Of a stretch of 64,000 nucleotides of DNA, positions 21,065 through 33,027 are shown piece after piece (within the stretch, counting starts at the first letter, position 1; each line of letters opens with the position of its first letter). This DNA is from Gigantopelta aegis. Taxonomy: Eukaryota > Mollusca > Gastropoda > Neomphalida > Peltospiridae. Location: positions 57,490,681 to 57,554,680 of the forward strand of contig NC_054712.1 of NCBI RefSeq assembly GCF_016097555.1, written 5' to 3'. A program made the translations under genes and the position numbers. The notes below the pieces were generated by a model that was given only the letters and a program-made list of their open reading frames with translations, did no database searches and was not told the DNA's origin.

Positions 21065-21392
21065 ATGTCATGTCCTAGGGTTTTACGTGCACATTCAGAA
21101 CAAGCTGTTGTAGCGCACGCCTGTCCATGACAGGAAAGGTGGGGCGGGGGGGGGGGGGGGGGGGGGGGGGGAGAGGAGGGACCGCCTGCGCTGGCAGGTG
21201 GTGGTGGTGGTGCTATGGAATTTGAATGGAGCAGTTAAATGCCAAAGAGAAAAGGGTGCGCAATTTTGATCGAGGGAATTTGGCGCAATTTTGAACGGTC
21301 GGTCGAAAGATAAATGGCCGAGCTAATATAGGTTTTGATATTAGTGAATCGAGAGTAGCTCGTTAATTTTAGACCTTTACGATGCTGTGGTG
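21065..21392. mobile_element. Unit A-specific insertion flanked by an 11-bp direct repeat
   Basis: GTCCGAATATC occurs at 21,054-21,064 and again at 21,393-21,403. Unit B has a single equivalent (CCCCGAATACC, about 43,287). The insert holds a G-run (21,146-21,171) and a GTGGTGGTG stretch. Element class unknown; a SINE-like or LINE-tail insertion is possible. Confidence 0.6.
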
Positions 21393-21416
21393 GTCCGAAT
21401 ATCTCTATCGTCTTTG

Positions 21417-22717
21417 TATGTATGTATGTATGCCCACAAAAAACTGTCACGTCAAATGTCGGAAATTAACGTGCTTATATCAAATGAATGTTCAAGCACG
21501 CTTGTTGTGGACACAATGTCCGACTTAGGCCAGGCATTGTACCCAAAACAAGAAGGGGAAGGGGGAAAAGGCTTCTGCAAATTGCAATAAAAACAATTTT
21601 AGGTTTAACAAAAAAAAAAAAAAAAAAAATCATAATCTGGAAATTTAACTTAAATGCCAAATAAATAATTTATGTGCGGCGAGCCAAACAAATTGAGGAA
21701 AATTAGACGCAATTTTGACTGTTCTCTAATAATAAATATTTTAATTAGGACTCCTAAAATTAAATAATTTTGAACCAGAAGTAAAAGCAGAGTCCTAGAA
21801 TAGAACCAAGGGGTAGCTCTAATGTGGGTTCGCAATTCTCACACCAGTGAGTCTAAGTTCCAAAAATCAAATTCCTACAAGTTATAAAAAAAGATGTAAA
21901 CTGGAAGTAATCCAGTATACGGTTAATTATTGCCATTATCAAGTTAATAATAATAATATATGGGTATACCAAGGTAACACCTTGACCATAGGAGGTATAT
22001 GTCAAGGCGAGAAACCGGGAAGGTCCACTTTCATTTTAATTAAGTTGTCTGAAGCAAATCCCAGCTTCTCCTCTAAGACAAACCAACTATTAAATTAGTT
22101 ACCAAATATATTCTATTACTAAAATATATTTGAAAATCAACTCGAAGGTATATTTCAAGGGCGAGGAACGGCACAGGTGCAACCTACTTTCCTCTTTCCC
22201 TTTTCCTTTTTAAAAAAAAGTTTAATTTGGTTTTACATATTCGTTAATATTATATCTATTGAGTATGTGTAGAGAGGGTGAGAGTTGGCGCTACACCTAT
22301 CCTTAAGCCAAAAGGGTGCCTGGCTCACTACCACCCATCTGTTGGACCTACCAGCTCCAACTCACACTTCTTCACACAACTCAAAGATACAAAGTAGTAC
22401 TTAGACACAAGGGTTAATTTAATATCCTAGTCCCTATCAAAATGTATTAATATTATGCAGCAAGTCTTCTACGACTAATGCTGGTGAAAAAAACAACAAC
22501 AAAAAAACCCCCCAAAAACCCCCAATATTTGCGAATAATCCCACAATGAGCACCACGAAGTTCACAAAAATATATACATAAATGTTTTTCATTCTTTCTT
22601 ATTCATTCTTTATTTAAAACTGTCCGGTCGTATAAAAGTATGCTAAATTAAGTGGGCAAGTTAATGTTAAAAGTCCCTCTGGCACCCCGACAAGGAAATA
22701 AATCCATCCCAGATTAC
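21417..22717. mobile_element. Unit A-specific 1.3-kb insertion flanked by an 8-bp direct repeat
   Basis: CGTCTTTG occurs at 21,409-21,416 and 22,718-22,725; unit B has one copy (about 43,311). The insert starts (TATG)n, has an A-run at 21,609-21,629 and no convincing ORF. An 8-bp duplication fits hAT, but no hAT ends were confirmed. Confidence 0.55.
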
Positions 22718-22853
22718 CGTCTTTGCCCGATCTAATTGACCCCTCCGTACGGCGTGATTGACAGCCACTCTCGACCAATGATATTTCGACGACGGCGTGA
22801 TTAACTCGTCATACGGAGAGGTCAATTGTTTCCACAAGCGGATTGGTACTTAC

Positions 22854-22904
22854 GTTGATAGCCAGTCATAGGGATTCCCTTGATTTCTGACCATATTGAG
22901 TATT
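22854..22904 (-). CDS. Repeat gene unit A, exon 2 (51-nt phase-1/phase-1 cassette)
   Basis: Bounded by CATTGTAG (acceptor) and GTAAGTACC (donor). With one base from exon 1 it reads E-YSIWSEIKGIPMTGYQ, and its last C joins GT of exon 3 to give Arg. The length of 51 nt keeps the frame whether included or skipped, because exon 1 (ending in a lone G) could also join exon 3 directly to give Gly. The unit B copy at 43,438-43,488 is conserved in splice sites and frame (YSIWPRIKGIPMTGYQ), which supports real coding use. Confidence 0.75.
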
Positions 22905-23229
22905 CTACAATGAACAAGAAAATGGTTACTAGTATATGATAATACGAACTTCAGATCATCGATCATCGGTTATAACTTGTTTAGACTAACTGATCGATTT
23001 TTAAGCATACGGTTATGATATTCCACTTATTATATTGGCATTTTGGTGTATTTTGGTGTATAGTTTAGTGCGGTACACTAGCGATATCTAATTTCAGTCG
23101 AGAATAGTCGAGGATCCAGGATTTAAAAAAAAAAGACCGGACCCAAAACCTGTTGTTGTTTTTTAACATAAACATGTTTTTGAATTTAAAGGTCCTTGAC
23201 CGGTGAAAGGGATCAGGGCTGTAGCTAGG

Positions 23230-23276
<47 letters not shown>

Positions 23277-23654
23277 TTTATTTTTTTTGGGGGGGGGGGG
23301 GGGGGGGGGGGGGTGGGTGGGTGGGTAGAGGTGAAGGTGGGTGCAGATGGATTTTTGGAAAGAACGAGCATGGAAGACATTAGGGGTGGGTCATCGCCCC
23401 TCCCCAGGAAATTTTGAAATCTATAGGCTCTGAAATACCATTTTGCTGCTATTTCAGGGAGGTTACATACTTAAAACGTCAATATCAATAACGGTTATTA
23501 ACCAGTAAATGTTTTTTGCTACGGCGCTGTGGATTAGTTAGCATTTTTGTGTATTCTATAATATATATTGTTTGACCAAAAATGGAGGAGGGCCCAGATC
23601 TCTTGGGACCCCTCATGAATCCGCGCCTGGTGAATATAATTATGATTAATAATC
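22905..23654. other. Intron 1 of the unit A repeat gene (proximal part)
   Basis: Contains (ATT)n/(TTTA)n near 23,230-23,280, a 25-nt G-run (23,289-23,313) and repeated AAGGTCCTTGACCGGTG sequence. Matches 43,489-44,145 of unit B. No gene was seen. Confidence 0.55.
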
Positions 23655-23815
23655 TAAAGTTTGTTTTGTTTAACGACACCACTAGAGCACATTGATTAAG
23701 TAATCATCGGCTATTGGATATCAAACATTTGGTAATTCTGACACGTAGTCTGCAGAGGAAACCTAAATGTTTCCTAATGCAGCAGTAGATCTTTTATATA
23801 CACAATGATTCCCAT
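23655..23815 (-). mobile_element. SINE-1 3' portion in intron 1
   Basis: AGTTTGTTTTGTTTAACGAC through GCAGTAGATCTTTTATA; the head is missing. The unit B copy (44,145-44,240) is cut shorter by the virus-like element. Confidence 0.75.
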
Positions 23816-23851
23816 TTAGATTTAGATTTACATCAAGTTGGTCATACTTAC

Positions 23852-23942
23852 CAGGTGGCGGATAATAATTGTAACTTGAATACATGGTCGCTGACGTCAT
23901 AACCGCACATGCGCACAAACAGAGAATGAACATCCCAGACAT
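23852..23942 (-). CDS. Repeat gene unit A, exon 1 (signal peptide)
   Basis: ATG at 23,942 gives MSGMFILCLCACAVMTSAT and then MYSSYNYYPPP before a strong donor (G|GTAAGTATG at 23,852/23,851). The first 18 or so residues are hydrophobic and Cys-rich with a small-residue end (TSA-T), a good secretion signal. The exon ends in phase 1, matching exons 2 and 3. Upstream on the minus strand, TTCTTCTGACATTCCAG ends at 23,966 and could be the acceptor of a 5' UTR exon. A TATA-like CTTAAATAT (24,016-24,008) is the alternative promoter reading. Unit B has no homolog at the expected place. Confidence 0.75.
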
Positions 23943-24102
23943 TTTATGGTAGTGAGTCTCGAAACCTGGAATGTCAGAAGAAAAAAAATAATAATGTTCA
24001 TAATTCCATATTTAAGTACACAACAGAAATATAATCAGAGGCGCGGATCCGTGGGGGGTGGGGGGAGTGCTGGGGATACATATATGCCTCCTCGTATTTC
24101 GA

Positions 24103-24121
24103 CCCCCCCCCCCCCCCCCCC
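24103..24121. repeat. Poly-C tract (19 nt)
   Basis: A C-run within a segment (about 24,030-24,140) shared with unit B at 49,500-49,640, where the run has grown to 63 C. Confidence 0.9.
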
Positions 24122-24365
24122 GTCATCAACACACCCACAAAACGCAGTATTTAATCAATGAATATAATTATTTAACTTGTGTTTAATGAGGGATGTGTAC
24201 TATTTTGGTACCTAAATACAAAATGTAATATATTTAGCTACAAATAATCATTGCTAGATATGAGTCAAATAGATTTATACATTTTGTTATATTTAAAAAA
24301 TCCATCCTAGAACATTTAGCCCAATACTGCATTATGTTAGTTTAATGTTTTTAGTAGGCCTAAAG

Positions 24366-24905
24366 TGGGGAAGTAGCCCAGTGGTAAAGCGCCGATCCCT
24401 GTCGTTGGGCCCATTGGACTATTTCTCGTTCTAGCCAGTGCACCAAGACCGGTATATCAAAGGCTGTGGAACCGGCCTCGGTGGCGTCGTGGTTAGGCCA
24501 TCGGTCTACAGGCTGGTAGGTACTGGGTTCGGATCCCAGTCCAAACCCTGAGTGAGTGCTCCGCAAGGCTCAGTGGGTAGGTGTAAACCACTTGCACCGA
24601 CCACTGATCCATAACTGGTTCAACAAAGGCCTGTGGGAAGCGCAAATAAATGATCCCTTGCTGCTAATCGGAAAGAGTAGCTCATAAAGTGGCGACAGCG
24701 GGTTTCCCCTCGAAATCTGTATGGTCCTTAACCATATGTCTGACGCCATATAACCGTAAATAAAACGTGTTGAGTGCGTCGTTAAATAAAGCATTTCTTT
24801 CTTTCTTTCAAAGGCTGTGGTATGTGCTTTCCTGTCTGTGTGATGGTGGATATAAAAGATTCCTTGCTACTAATGGAAGAAGGTAGCCTGTTGGCTCTTC
24901 AGGAC
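24366..24905 (+). mobile_element. SINE-1 split by a nested SINE-3
   Basis: Starts GGAAGTAGCCCAGTGGTAAAG and resumes after the nested element at AAAGGCTGTGGTATGTGC. The unit B ortholog (49,853-50,030) is uninterrupted. Confidence 0.85.
24470..24809 (+). mobile_element. SINE-3 (tRNA-derived, full length) with 11-bp target duplication
   Basis: tRNA-like head GTCGTGGTTAGGCCATCGGT with B box GGTTCGGATCCCAG, central AAACCACTTGCACCGACC, and 3' end GTTGAGTGCGTCGTTAAATA with a (CTTT)n tail. AAAGGCTGTGG flanks it at 24,459-24,469 and 24,810-24,820. The empty site is visible in unit B near 49,942. Confidence 0.9.
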
Positions 24906-25079
24906 TCTACAGTCAAACCTGTCTTAGGCGGTCACACATGGGAGAACACAAAAGTTGCCGCTGAAGACAGGTGGCCGCTGATTGCAGGGTGCCACATATA
25001 CACCGTCTTTAAAAGGTATGTTGTTCTTTCTTTCTTTTACCGTCTGTACTGCTAATTAATGGATGACTATAAATCGGCT

Positions 25080-25560
25080 TAATCGGTATTAACTACAGAA
25101 TGTTCAAGCCTGATTTTAAATTAGAAAATTATTTGTTGAAACTCTCAGTTTAGAACTGGTAATGTCAGACTTCCTATTGAAACCGGTAGATGGTTTAATA
25201 TTGAGAGAGAAAACAGAATATGTCACTTGTGCAACACTGATGTTGGTGATGAGTTTCACTATATTTTTAAATGTACGTCTTTATCTACTGAGCTAAATAA
25301 GTATATACCTAGTTACTATACCAACAGAGCAAGTGCAATTACATTTTACCAGTTATTTTCTACAACTAAAAAATCATTTTTGTGTAAACTATATAAATAT
25401 TTGCAAATAGCCATTGAGAGGGTCAGTCTTCCGGGTTAATATTACTTAAATATTATGTTCATTACCACTACAGAAAAAACTTTGTAAATTATTTTGTTTA
25501 TATTTTCTCCATACTGCACTCGGTGCAGTTTATGAGAATAAATTATTGTCTTGTCTTGTC
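25080..25560 (+). mobile_element. 5'-truncated LINE 3' end (ORF2 C-terminus)
   Basis: A plus-strand frame reads LPIETGRWFNIE, CHLCNTDVGDEFHYIFKC and IPSYYTNRASAITFYQLF to a stop at 25,437-25,439. This resembles the C-x2-C...H...C tail of the LINE at 9,399. It ends AATAAATTA with (TTGTC)n. Unit B has an uninterrupted site (ATAAATCCGCTTTCGACACG, about 50,216), so the insertion is specific to unit A. Confidence 0.8.
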
Positions 25561-25615
25561 TTTCGACACGTCGCCTCCTTCAGACATAATGTGTAACTGG
25601 AATATATTAATTTAA

Positions 25616-25925
25616 AGGGACATTCCTGAGTTTGCTGCATTGTAAGCTTTTTCCGACTAATAAAATATTTCTACGATTAAACTTACATATTAAATATATT
25701 TTCTTGGTTAGAATATCAGTGTCTGTATATTCAATGTGTTTATGGTAATCTTAATATTTGTAAGAAGCCAGAACTGGATTTTTGTCAGGAAATAAAATAA
25801 AATTTAACCTAGTACAAATATTAGAACGATCAGAAATGTTTAATATACAGTCACTAATATTTTATGCAGAAAAATATATTTGATACGTAATTACAATCGT
25901 TAAAAAATCTCTTTTAGTCGATAAC
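25616..25925. mobile_element. TTAA MITE family 1, right end missing
   Basis: Begins TTAAAGGGACATTCCTGAG and is truncated at GTCGATAAC, where the shared intergenic block begins. Confidence 0.65.
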
Positions 25926-26995
25926 AGGTGACCGCTTATTACGAGTGCATTTGCATTAATAAATGACCGCGGAGTACAGGTGGTTGATGTCGACTAGTGA
26001 TATCGTTAAACAAAACAAACTTTTACTTACAGAAGTACAGATTGCTATTAAATATCGACAGAAAAAACTAATAAAATTATATAGTTCTGGATAGGAAAAG
26101 GCTTGAAGGCCAAGTAAATATATATCTGTATAACATTAAATATAAAATGAGATTTGTTTTATGAACATGAGGCCCACAGTGGCATGAATACATCCACCAT
26201 TACAGGATGGTAACAAGCGGAGAGCGGGGGGGGGGGGGGGGGGGGGGGGGGTGCAAACATATGTTACATGGCCCTTTTTGAAATTCCTTTTTGTAGAAAT
26301 ATCAATTATTATTTTTTACTATACTATAAAAAAAAAACACCGACGAAAAAAGAGAGAATGGATTCACTTGTGTGCCTTTTTAAAAGTGTACTCCTATATA
26401 TGTGATCAAATTTGTATACTAAACTTTTACCAGGGATCACTGCGGATTCTGAACACAACACGCGACGAGCTATACTTGATAGGCCTGGTTTTCATTGCAT
26501 AGCATACGCTGTATTTGATAGTGTCTTTCACCACCAAACGACTTCTATTAATGAAGTTTGCTATTAAATATCAACAGAAAAACTTATAAAATTATATATT
26601 TCTGGACAGGGAATGGCTTGTCTAAGATTCTATAATAAAAGTCGGTATTAATATTTTACAATATTGCCCTTTAATAATAAGAAGAATAAGATTACCTTAA
26701 ATATTCATATAAATATAGAACAAGAAGCGGGTTCTTACCTAAGTCTTACGTGTGACGAAATGCCCAACACGTACAGAAAATGTTCATATTTATACAGTTT
26801 TTAAACAAAATTAATGACATTACGTATGCTTTTCCGCCTAATTAATAGTCACCAGTCAACAAACAAAAATTCACTTCCTTGTTTCCTTAGTCTTAAGAAT
26901 TAAATTTAGTAAACTATGTCATATATATATATATATATATTATAGAATGTGTAAGGTCTGTACGTCATCAGACCGGAACTACTTCGTAATTTCCT
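25926..26995. other. Shared intergenic block, unit A copy
   Basis: Co-linear with 50,980-52,045. Contains a 26-nt G-run (26,226-26,251) and (TA)n at about 26,923-26,942. No gene was recognised. Confidence 0.5.
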
Positions 26996-27385
26996 TATGT
27001 AATCGAAGAAACTGTCATCATTGACAAAAAGGGTCATGGAACGATTCAAACTGGGATGGGCAATTCTGAATACAAGATACTTATTGACTGAACTGATTAC
27101 GAACATGTTTTTAATAAATCTCGGTTATCCTTAGCAGCGAACAGTCAAACGCCGTTAACATCGGACCGCTTGCAGACGACGTCAAGCATTAGATCTAACC
27201 GTGACGACACAAGTAGATGTATTCCAGTGAAAGATATCATGATCGATGAAGTTATCTCCATTAACCAAAATGCAAACACCGCTAAAAAGACACTGTATGA
27301 AATGAAACGTTTTGATAAATTCTTTAATGTCAGGGCCGTAGCTAGCGGAAGAATCCTCGACTTGAGCAGTGACAGTGGATAGTTT
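26996..27385 (+). pseudogene. Unidentified duplicated gene fragment, unit A copy
   Basis: Homologous to 52,035-52,470. The first part carries small deletions relative to unit B and does not keep the VIRPELLRNFF...LINLGYPQ frame. The second part is an open frame 27,170-27,382 containing RCIPVKDIMIDEVISINQ, KKTLYEMKRFDKFFNV and a C-terminal ILDLSSDSG. A middle segment present in unit B (52,450-52,615) is absent, which brings the LDLSSDSG ending into this frame. See the unit B entry for possible identity. Confidence 0.4.
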
Positions 27386-28577
27386 TCAGTTCACATATTG
27401 ACGCGTAGTATACAGGTCAAAGCACTGTCCTGTTGACTTGTTGTTGTTGTTTTTATTAATTATTTCTGTGTTTTAATTATTTATTTAAATATTTTATTGT
27501 TATGAATAATAACCAATTACAAACTATAAACGGATATATATTAATTCGTAGTTATTGGAGAACTATATCGTGGCGTAATCTACTTCTTATGAGAGTAGCG
27601 AGACGCCTAATCAGCTGATCGAACGTCTTTCATTGAAGTGTATTAATCCGCGATCACGCTGTATTGAATGTGTTGTTTGGTAAATATCAACTTAAAACTA
27701 ATTAAGAGAGTTATATGATAATTGAATTCTTTATTAACATTGAGCTATACAGCTCATCTGTATAACTATTACAAATACATGTACATGTACAGAAGAAACA
27801 AAACACAAACAAACAATACATAAACATACATATAATCGGAAAATACATTAAACAAATAAAAACAATAATTATAATAATAAAATAATATATATATATAACA
27901 GGGGTCACGTTAAGATGCGTCCATGTGTCCCTGAACGTACGGAAAGCAGACCTGGACGCCTGTTCATCACCACAAGTGATAATAAAACCGTCCCAGTTTA
28001 TTTTCAAAGACGCATTCCAGACGCATGTTTATTCCATTATTTCATCATCACCACGTCCTAAGTGATCTGGACGCATGGAATCAGTTAGCCAAGTCAATCC
28101 GTCGCAATGGTGTATATTGTTAGTGCCAACGAGAACCCGTTCTATTGGCAATCTTCATTTGAAGTTGGGCAATTTAACATGGGTTCCAATGGCAGATCAC
28201 ATCTGTGTAGTGAGACCTAACACCGGAGCCGTGTTAACAGTCGACATGTACCTTACTATAGTGGAAAGATGAAATGTCACAATAACTTAATAATTGCGGC
28301 CACTATATCAGCAAACTACATCAATATATCACTATGCGTCTGAACATTGACATAGTTTAGGTATTTTGTGGATTTGTTTAATTATTTATTTAAAGCATTA
28401 ACACGACTATCGAAATTAAAGTCTACAAAATGACGTCATTATGACGTATATTGGCTACACTGATATTGGGCAATCGGAAATCCTCGGAACTGTCGAAAAA
28501 GAATCGAGTGTAGCTATACAGTTTACTGACTTGTTTGAATATTCCTACAAGCAGATAGATTTTCCCTTACAAACAAA
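27386..28577. other. Interval without a recognised gene
   Basis: About 27,540-27,715 matches unit B (52,790-52,890 and 54,665-54,730). 27,715-28,060 has features of a minus-strand LINE 3' end (GAATTCTTTATTAACATTG at its left) with a short minus frame containing KINWDGFIITCGDEQAS. A plus ORF at 28,075-28,272 (65 codons) is unrecognised. Confidence 0.4.
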
Positions 28578-29038
<461 letters not shown>

Positions 29039-29154
29039 AGGATTCGTCACGAATGTTTTTTAAACACGACACAAGAACAGAAACAGAACAGAACTTTAAT
29101 ACACCCAGGCCGTTGGGCAACGACATATGGGGTAACATGAACAAATGCATAATA

Positions 29155-29563
29155 TACTCTTCAAAAAAACAAGAGTATGGGAACCTGAAATATTAATATT
29201 AATATCAATTATTAGATCGAACATACGTTTTGACCACATACATCCTAGTAAAGAACGTTTATCAACACAACGAAACACATTCCATAGTTTGCACGTGCAT
29301 CACGTGCGTGGGGTGTCATTTTCGATTTTGACAATTTCCAGGAAGGTCGATTAATCACTGTGGAACATTATTTCTGTCAATCTTGTTCATTCTGTTGATC
29401 ATACAGTTGTTATTGTTTTGCTTTTAGTCATTTTTATTGTTTGAATTTGCGATTTACTTATAAAAAAAAGTCAACTTTCAAATTTCACTTCTGGCCCCAA
29501 TCGTCCTTCAAGATCTTTGGTGGTCATAAAACCATAATATAATATGTGACAAGACAGGACAGG
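29155..29563. mobile_element. Unit A-specific ~410-bp insertion in the LINE
   Basis: Unit B reads continuously ATACATAATATATACAGGAG (about 62,165), while unit A has extra sequence starting CTCTTCAAAAAAACAAGAGT and ending GACAAGACAGGACAGGG. Family unknown. Confidence 0.55.
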
Positions 29564-29815
29564 GTTTACAGGAGAAGATTAAATAGTAAATAATATAGTA
29601 TATGAATAGTTAAATTATATAAATACATGTATACAGAAATACAATATATGGACAGAACAAAAACACATAAATATTACATACATTAAGTCAATAATATTAG
29701 GTATAGTAGAATAACTGAAGTTCATTATATAATTGATATACATGCACTAGTATATTTCGATTTATTAAAATAGGGACATCTGTGCAATAATAATAAATCA
29801 TCTTTAACTCGAGTG

Positions 29816-30123
29816 TCCCCTGCGCGTGCTGTAACCTCACCGTGGTGCAGGGGTGTAACATTCTCTTTGAGAATGGCCAATACAGCACAAATCCCCTTGT
29901 TTTCTTCGGGATACAATTAAAGTTTTAAGTAAAATTCAGTATCTGTCTGTGATATTTGTATTTTTGCACAGTTCTTTACACTGTGTTTTCATTTAAATCT
30001 TGAATTTGTATATTGATGTTGATCATCACTTTATTTGTTTGCATTACCATAGTTTGATACCCAATAGCCGATGTATTTTTCGTGCTGGGGTGTCGTTAAA
30101 CATTCAATTATTCATTTTTTTTT
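29816..30123 (+). mobile_element. SINE-2 with 10-bp target duplication
   Basis: Head-like GGTGCAGGGGTGTAACATTC, 3' end GTATTTTTCGTGCTGGGGTG and CGTTAAACATTCAATTATTC with a T-run. AACTCGAGTG flanks it at 29,806-29,815 and 30,124-30,133. Unit B has the unoccupied AACTCGAGTGATGTGG at about 62,417. A second copy is at 56,550-56,812. Confidence 0.85.
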
Positions 30124-31967
30124 AACTCGAGTGATGTGGTATTTATTGATACAAATTGCTATAGTCTTTTAAATTTATCATTAATGTCTTTAATCAATTT
30201 GTTGACTTTTCTTAGGACAGTTATTTTATTACTAGTCATTAATTTTTTAAATTTTAGGGTACTGGGGTTTACATAATAATATTGTTTTAGGAGTGCTTTT
30301 CGAGACGTAGTAAAGAAGGCACAAGTGAATAGATAATGATATTTATCACCAATATCGTTAGAATCACAAAGTGTGCATAACCTATTTTCTATTGGTGTAT
30401 TATTCCATCGTCCTATTTCAATTGTGAGATAATGATTTGATGTTCTGAATTTATCAATATTGGGTAGGACTTTCCTCTGGCACTGTCACGTATAAAGAAC
30501 ATAAATACTCATCAGTTAGGGTCAGGGTTAGTGACAGTGCCAAAGGGAAGTCCTTCCTTTTTCCCTCTAGACGATGATGCAATGTACTTGCAATTTGATA
30601 TATTCAAGATGTTTTTGTTTTTTTAGACAGCAATATATCAGTCATACCTAGGTTGTTAAATAATAATTTATTATGTTGAATCCATGTGTAGTTGTGTCCA
30701 TTTACGGACGAGTTATGTAAAATAAATGCATGCAATAGAAAGGATAGTTTTGTCTGTTTTCCTGATGCAATTGTGGCCCAGAAATTTATTATTCTTTGTT
30801 GAATAATTAATTTAATTGGGTTACGTCATAGTTCTCCGTATAGCATAAATATGGATGTACCTTTTTTAACAGGAAACAGACGTCTCAGAAAATTTATGTG
30901 TATGTTTTCAATACTGGCAGTGTTTTGATAACCCCATAATTCACATCCATACAGAAGAATAGGTAATACCATAGTGTCATTTAAAAAAACAACTTACATT
31001 CTATTGATAGATTGGCATCTTTAGATTTAGATAAAACGAACTACATTGCTTTTGTAGCTTGTTTGGATATAAAAAAATTCTTGTTGTGTTGAACTTGTTT
31101 TACTTACTAAAAGTTAAACCTAAATATTTATATTCTTTAACGTTTTCGAGAACCTTATTTCCGATGGTAAATGTTTTCTTGTAATCATTGGTTGTGCCAT
31201 TAAAAAATTATATTTTTGTCTTGTTGATATTGATTTTAAGCTTCCATTTATTACAATAATTGTGAACCATGTTAAGGGTATCTTGTAAATCACGTGGGTT
31301 CGTTGCTAGGAGGGCTGTGTCGTCCGCATATAGCAGGGAAAGCAAGCAAATACCAGCTTCCAGAAATATATCGAGATCATCGATAACAGGAGAGACTCCA
31401 ATACAGTTTTGGCTAAGAAGATACGTTTCCAGGTCATTTTAGTATAACGAAAATAGGACAGGTGACACATTTTCACCTTGTCGCACGCCGATGTTGCATG
31501 AGAATAGTTCTGAGTATATATGTGTTTGTGCAAATGCAAGATTTAATACCTTGATACATTTGGTGAATAATTTTGAAAATGTTCCCATTTATATTATTGT
31601 CTAATAATGTTTCCCACAAGCAGGGTCTGTGGATCATACCAAAGGCCTTTTGAAAATCGATAAAAGCACAGTATAGTTTCTTTTCCTATTTAAAAAAAAA
31701 TTCTATTAAACAGTAAATACTAAATACTAGATGGTCGGTAGTAGAGTAGCCTTTTCGGAATGCTGTTTGGGATTCGCTCAATATGCTATGTTCGTTAATA
31801 AATGTATTTAGTCTCATGTTTAAAATTGTGGTAAATAATTTAGAACAGCGACGTTATTGGTCTGTAGCTTTCAGGTATTAGTCGGTTTCCTTTATTTTTA
31901 AAATCGGTTTAATAATTCCTATTAACCATTCATTAGAAAAAATACTATGGTCTAGCATAGGGTTAAG

Positions 31968-32339
31968 CATCTTCATAAATCAAGGCTAATATTCGTTCCT
32001 CGTATTCAGCCTTGATACATCTCGTCAAGAAATCGTGCCACAAAATTCTGAAATTTCATTGGATGCGATGAGATCTGATTGCAACGAATCGCAACGATCC
32101 TTATAGATTCCCTTGTTATTGTAAACAAAGATGGCAGCGTGAGCGTCCGGCGGTTAATGTTTGATATTGCTTTCAAGATTGTCACATGTTACCGATGCTG
32201 TGATTGGTCAGCGATGTCATCGTGTAAGGGACATAATCGGTGTTACAAATTTTCTTCCAATAGTGGATATCAGTAATCTTGACTACATGTATCAAGGCTG
32301 AATACGAGGAACGAATATTAGTCTTGATTTATGAAGATG
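31968..32339. mobile_element. MITE with ~53-bp TIRs and 9-bp target duplication, copy 2
   Basis: Same family as 3,200-3,602, inverted internally. The flanks AGGGTTAAG (31,959-31,967 and 32,340-32,348) are identical. Confidence 0.9.
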
Positions 32340-32349
32340 AGGGTTAAGT

Positions 32350-33010
32350 AGTTTAACGTAGATCGGGATCATCAGATCGATAAAAGATTTATTATACTCT
32401 ATATACTCAATTACAATGTTATCTATTCCATTTGCTTTGCCATTTTTCAGTTGTTCAATTGCATTTCTTATTTCACCTTCTTCGATTTTTCTGTTTAAGA
32501 TTTTATCGTTATTTATATAGTATCTATAGTATATATAGATTTTATTTAAAGTATTATTTTAAAGGCATACTGTCACAGATTTAAGGCCCTTATTTCTCTA
32601 AAAATGGATAATAAATGAAAATTACATTAATTTGTAAAACCCAAATCTAGCTATCGCATCATTTTAATTGAACGATAATAGAGTGAAATCCGTGTCATCC
32701 CTCTTGGCAATTTTAGTTTTTGAATTATGGACTATTGCCATAATTCAATTATGTTCACAAAATATCATTAATAAGTGGTGTATGGTGGTTACATAGATGT
32801 CTGAATGAAGTACATTTAGAGGAAAATCAAATATATCTTTGTTAAGATAATTCTTTGTTAGGCCATTTAATAGGATCTTTTTTTATATAAAATTCTTAAA
32901 CCTGAGAAACAGAAGAAAAACTTACCGCCGATTTTATGGAAATAGATTATGGGTGCCCATGACGTTGTCAATCACATTACTATCTTTACAAGTTACCGTT
33001 CCTACATACT
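32350..33010. other. Decayed LINE interior and non-matching segment
   Basis: To about 32,530 is RT-region LINE sequence (minus). 32,560-33,000 (starts AAAGGCATACTGTCACAG) shows no LINE coding and may be another insertion; its borders are unclear. Confidence 0.35.
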
Positions 33011-33027
33011 TATCACTGCCTACTCTG

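Noticed and set aside
24470-24560. tRNA gene at A-box/B-box-like sequences
   Set aside because: The boxes belong to SINE heads; no cloverleaf with paired acceptor stem was seen, and the same sequence recurs at 59,660 and 60,400.
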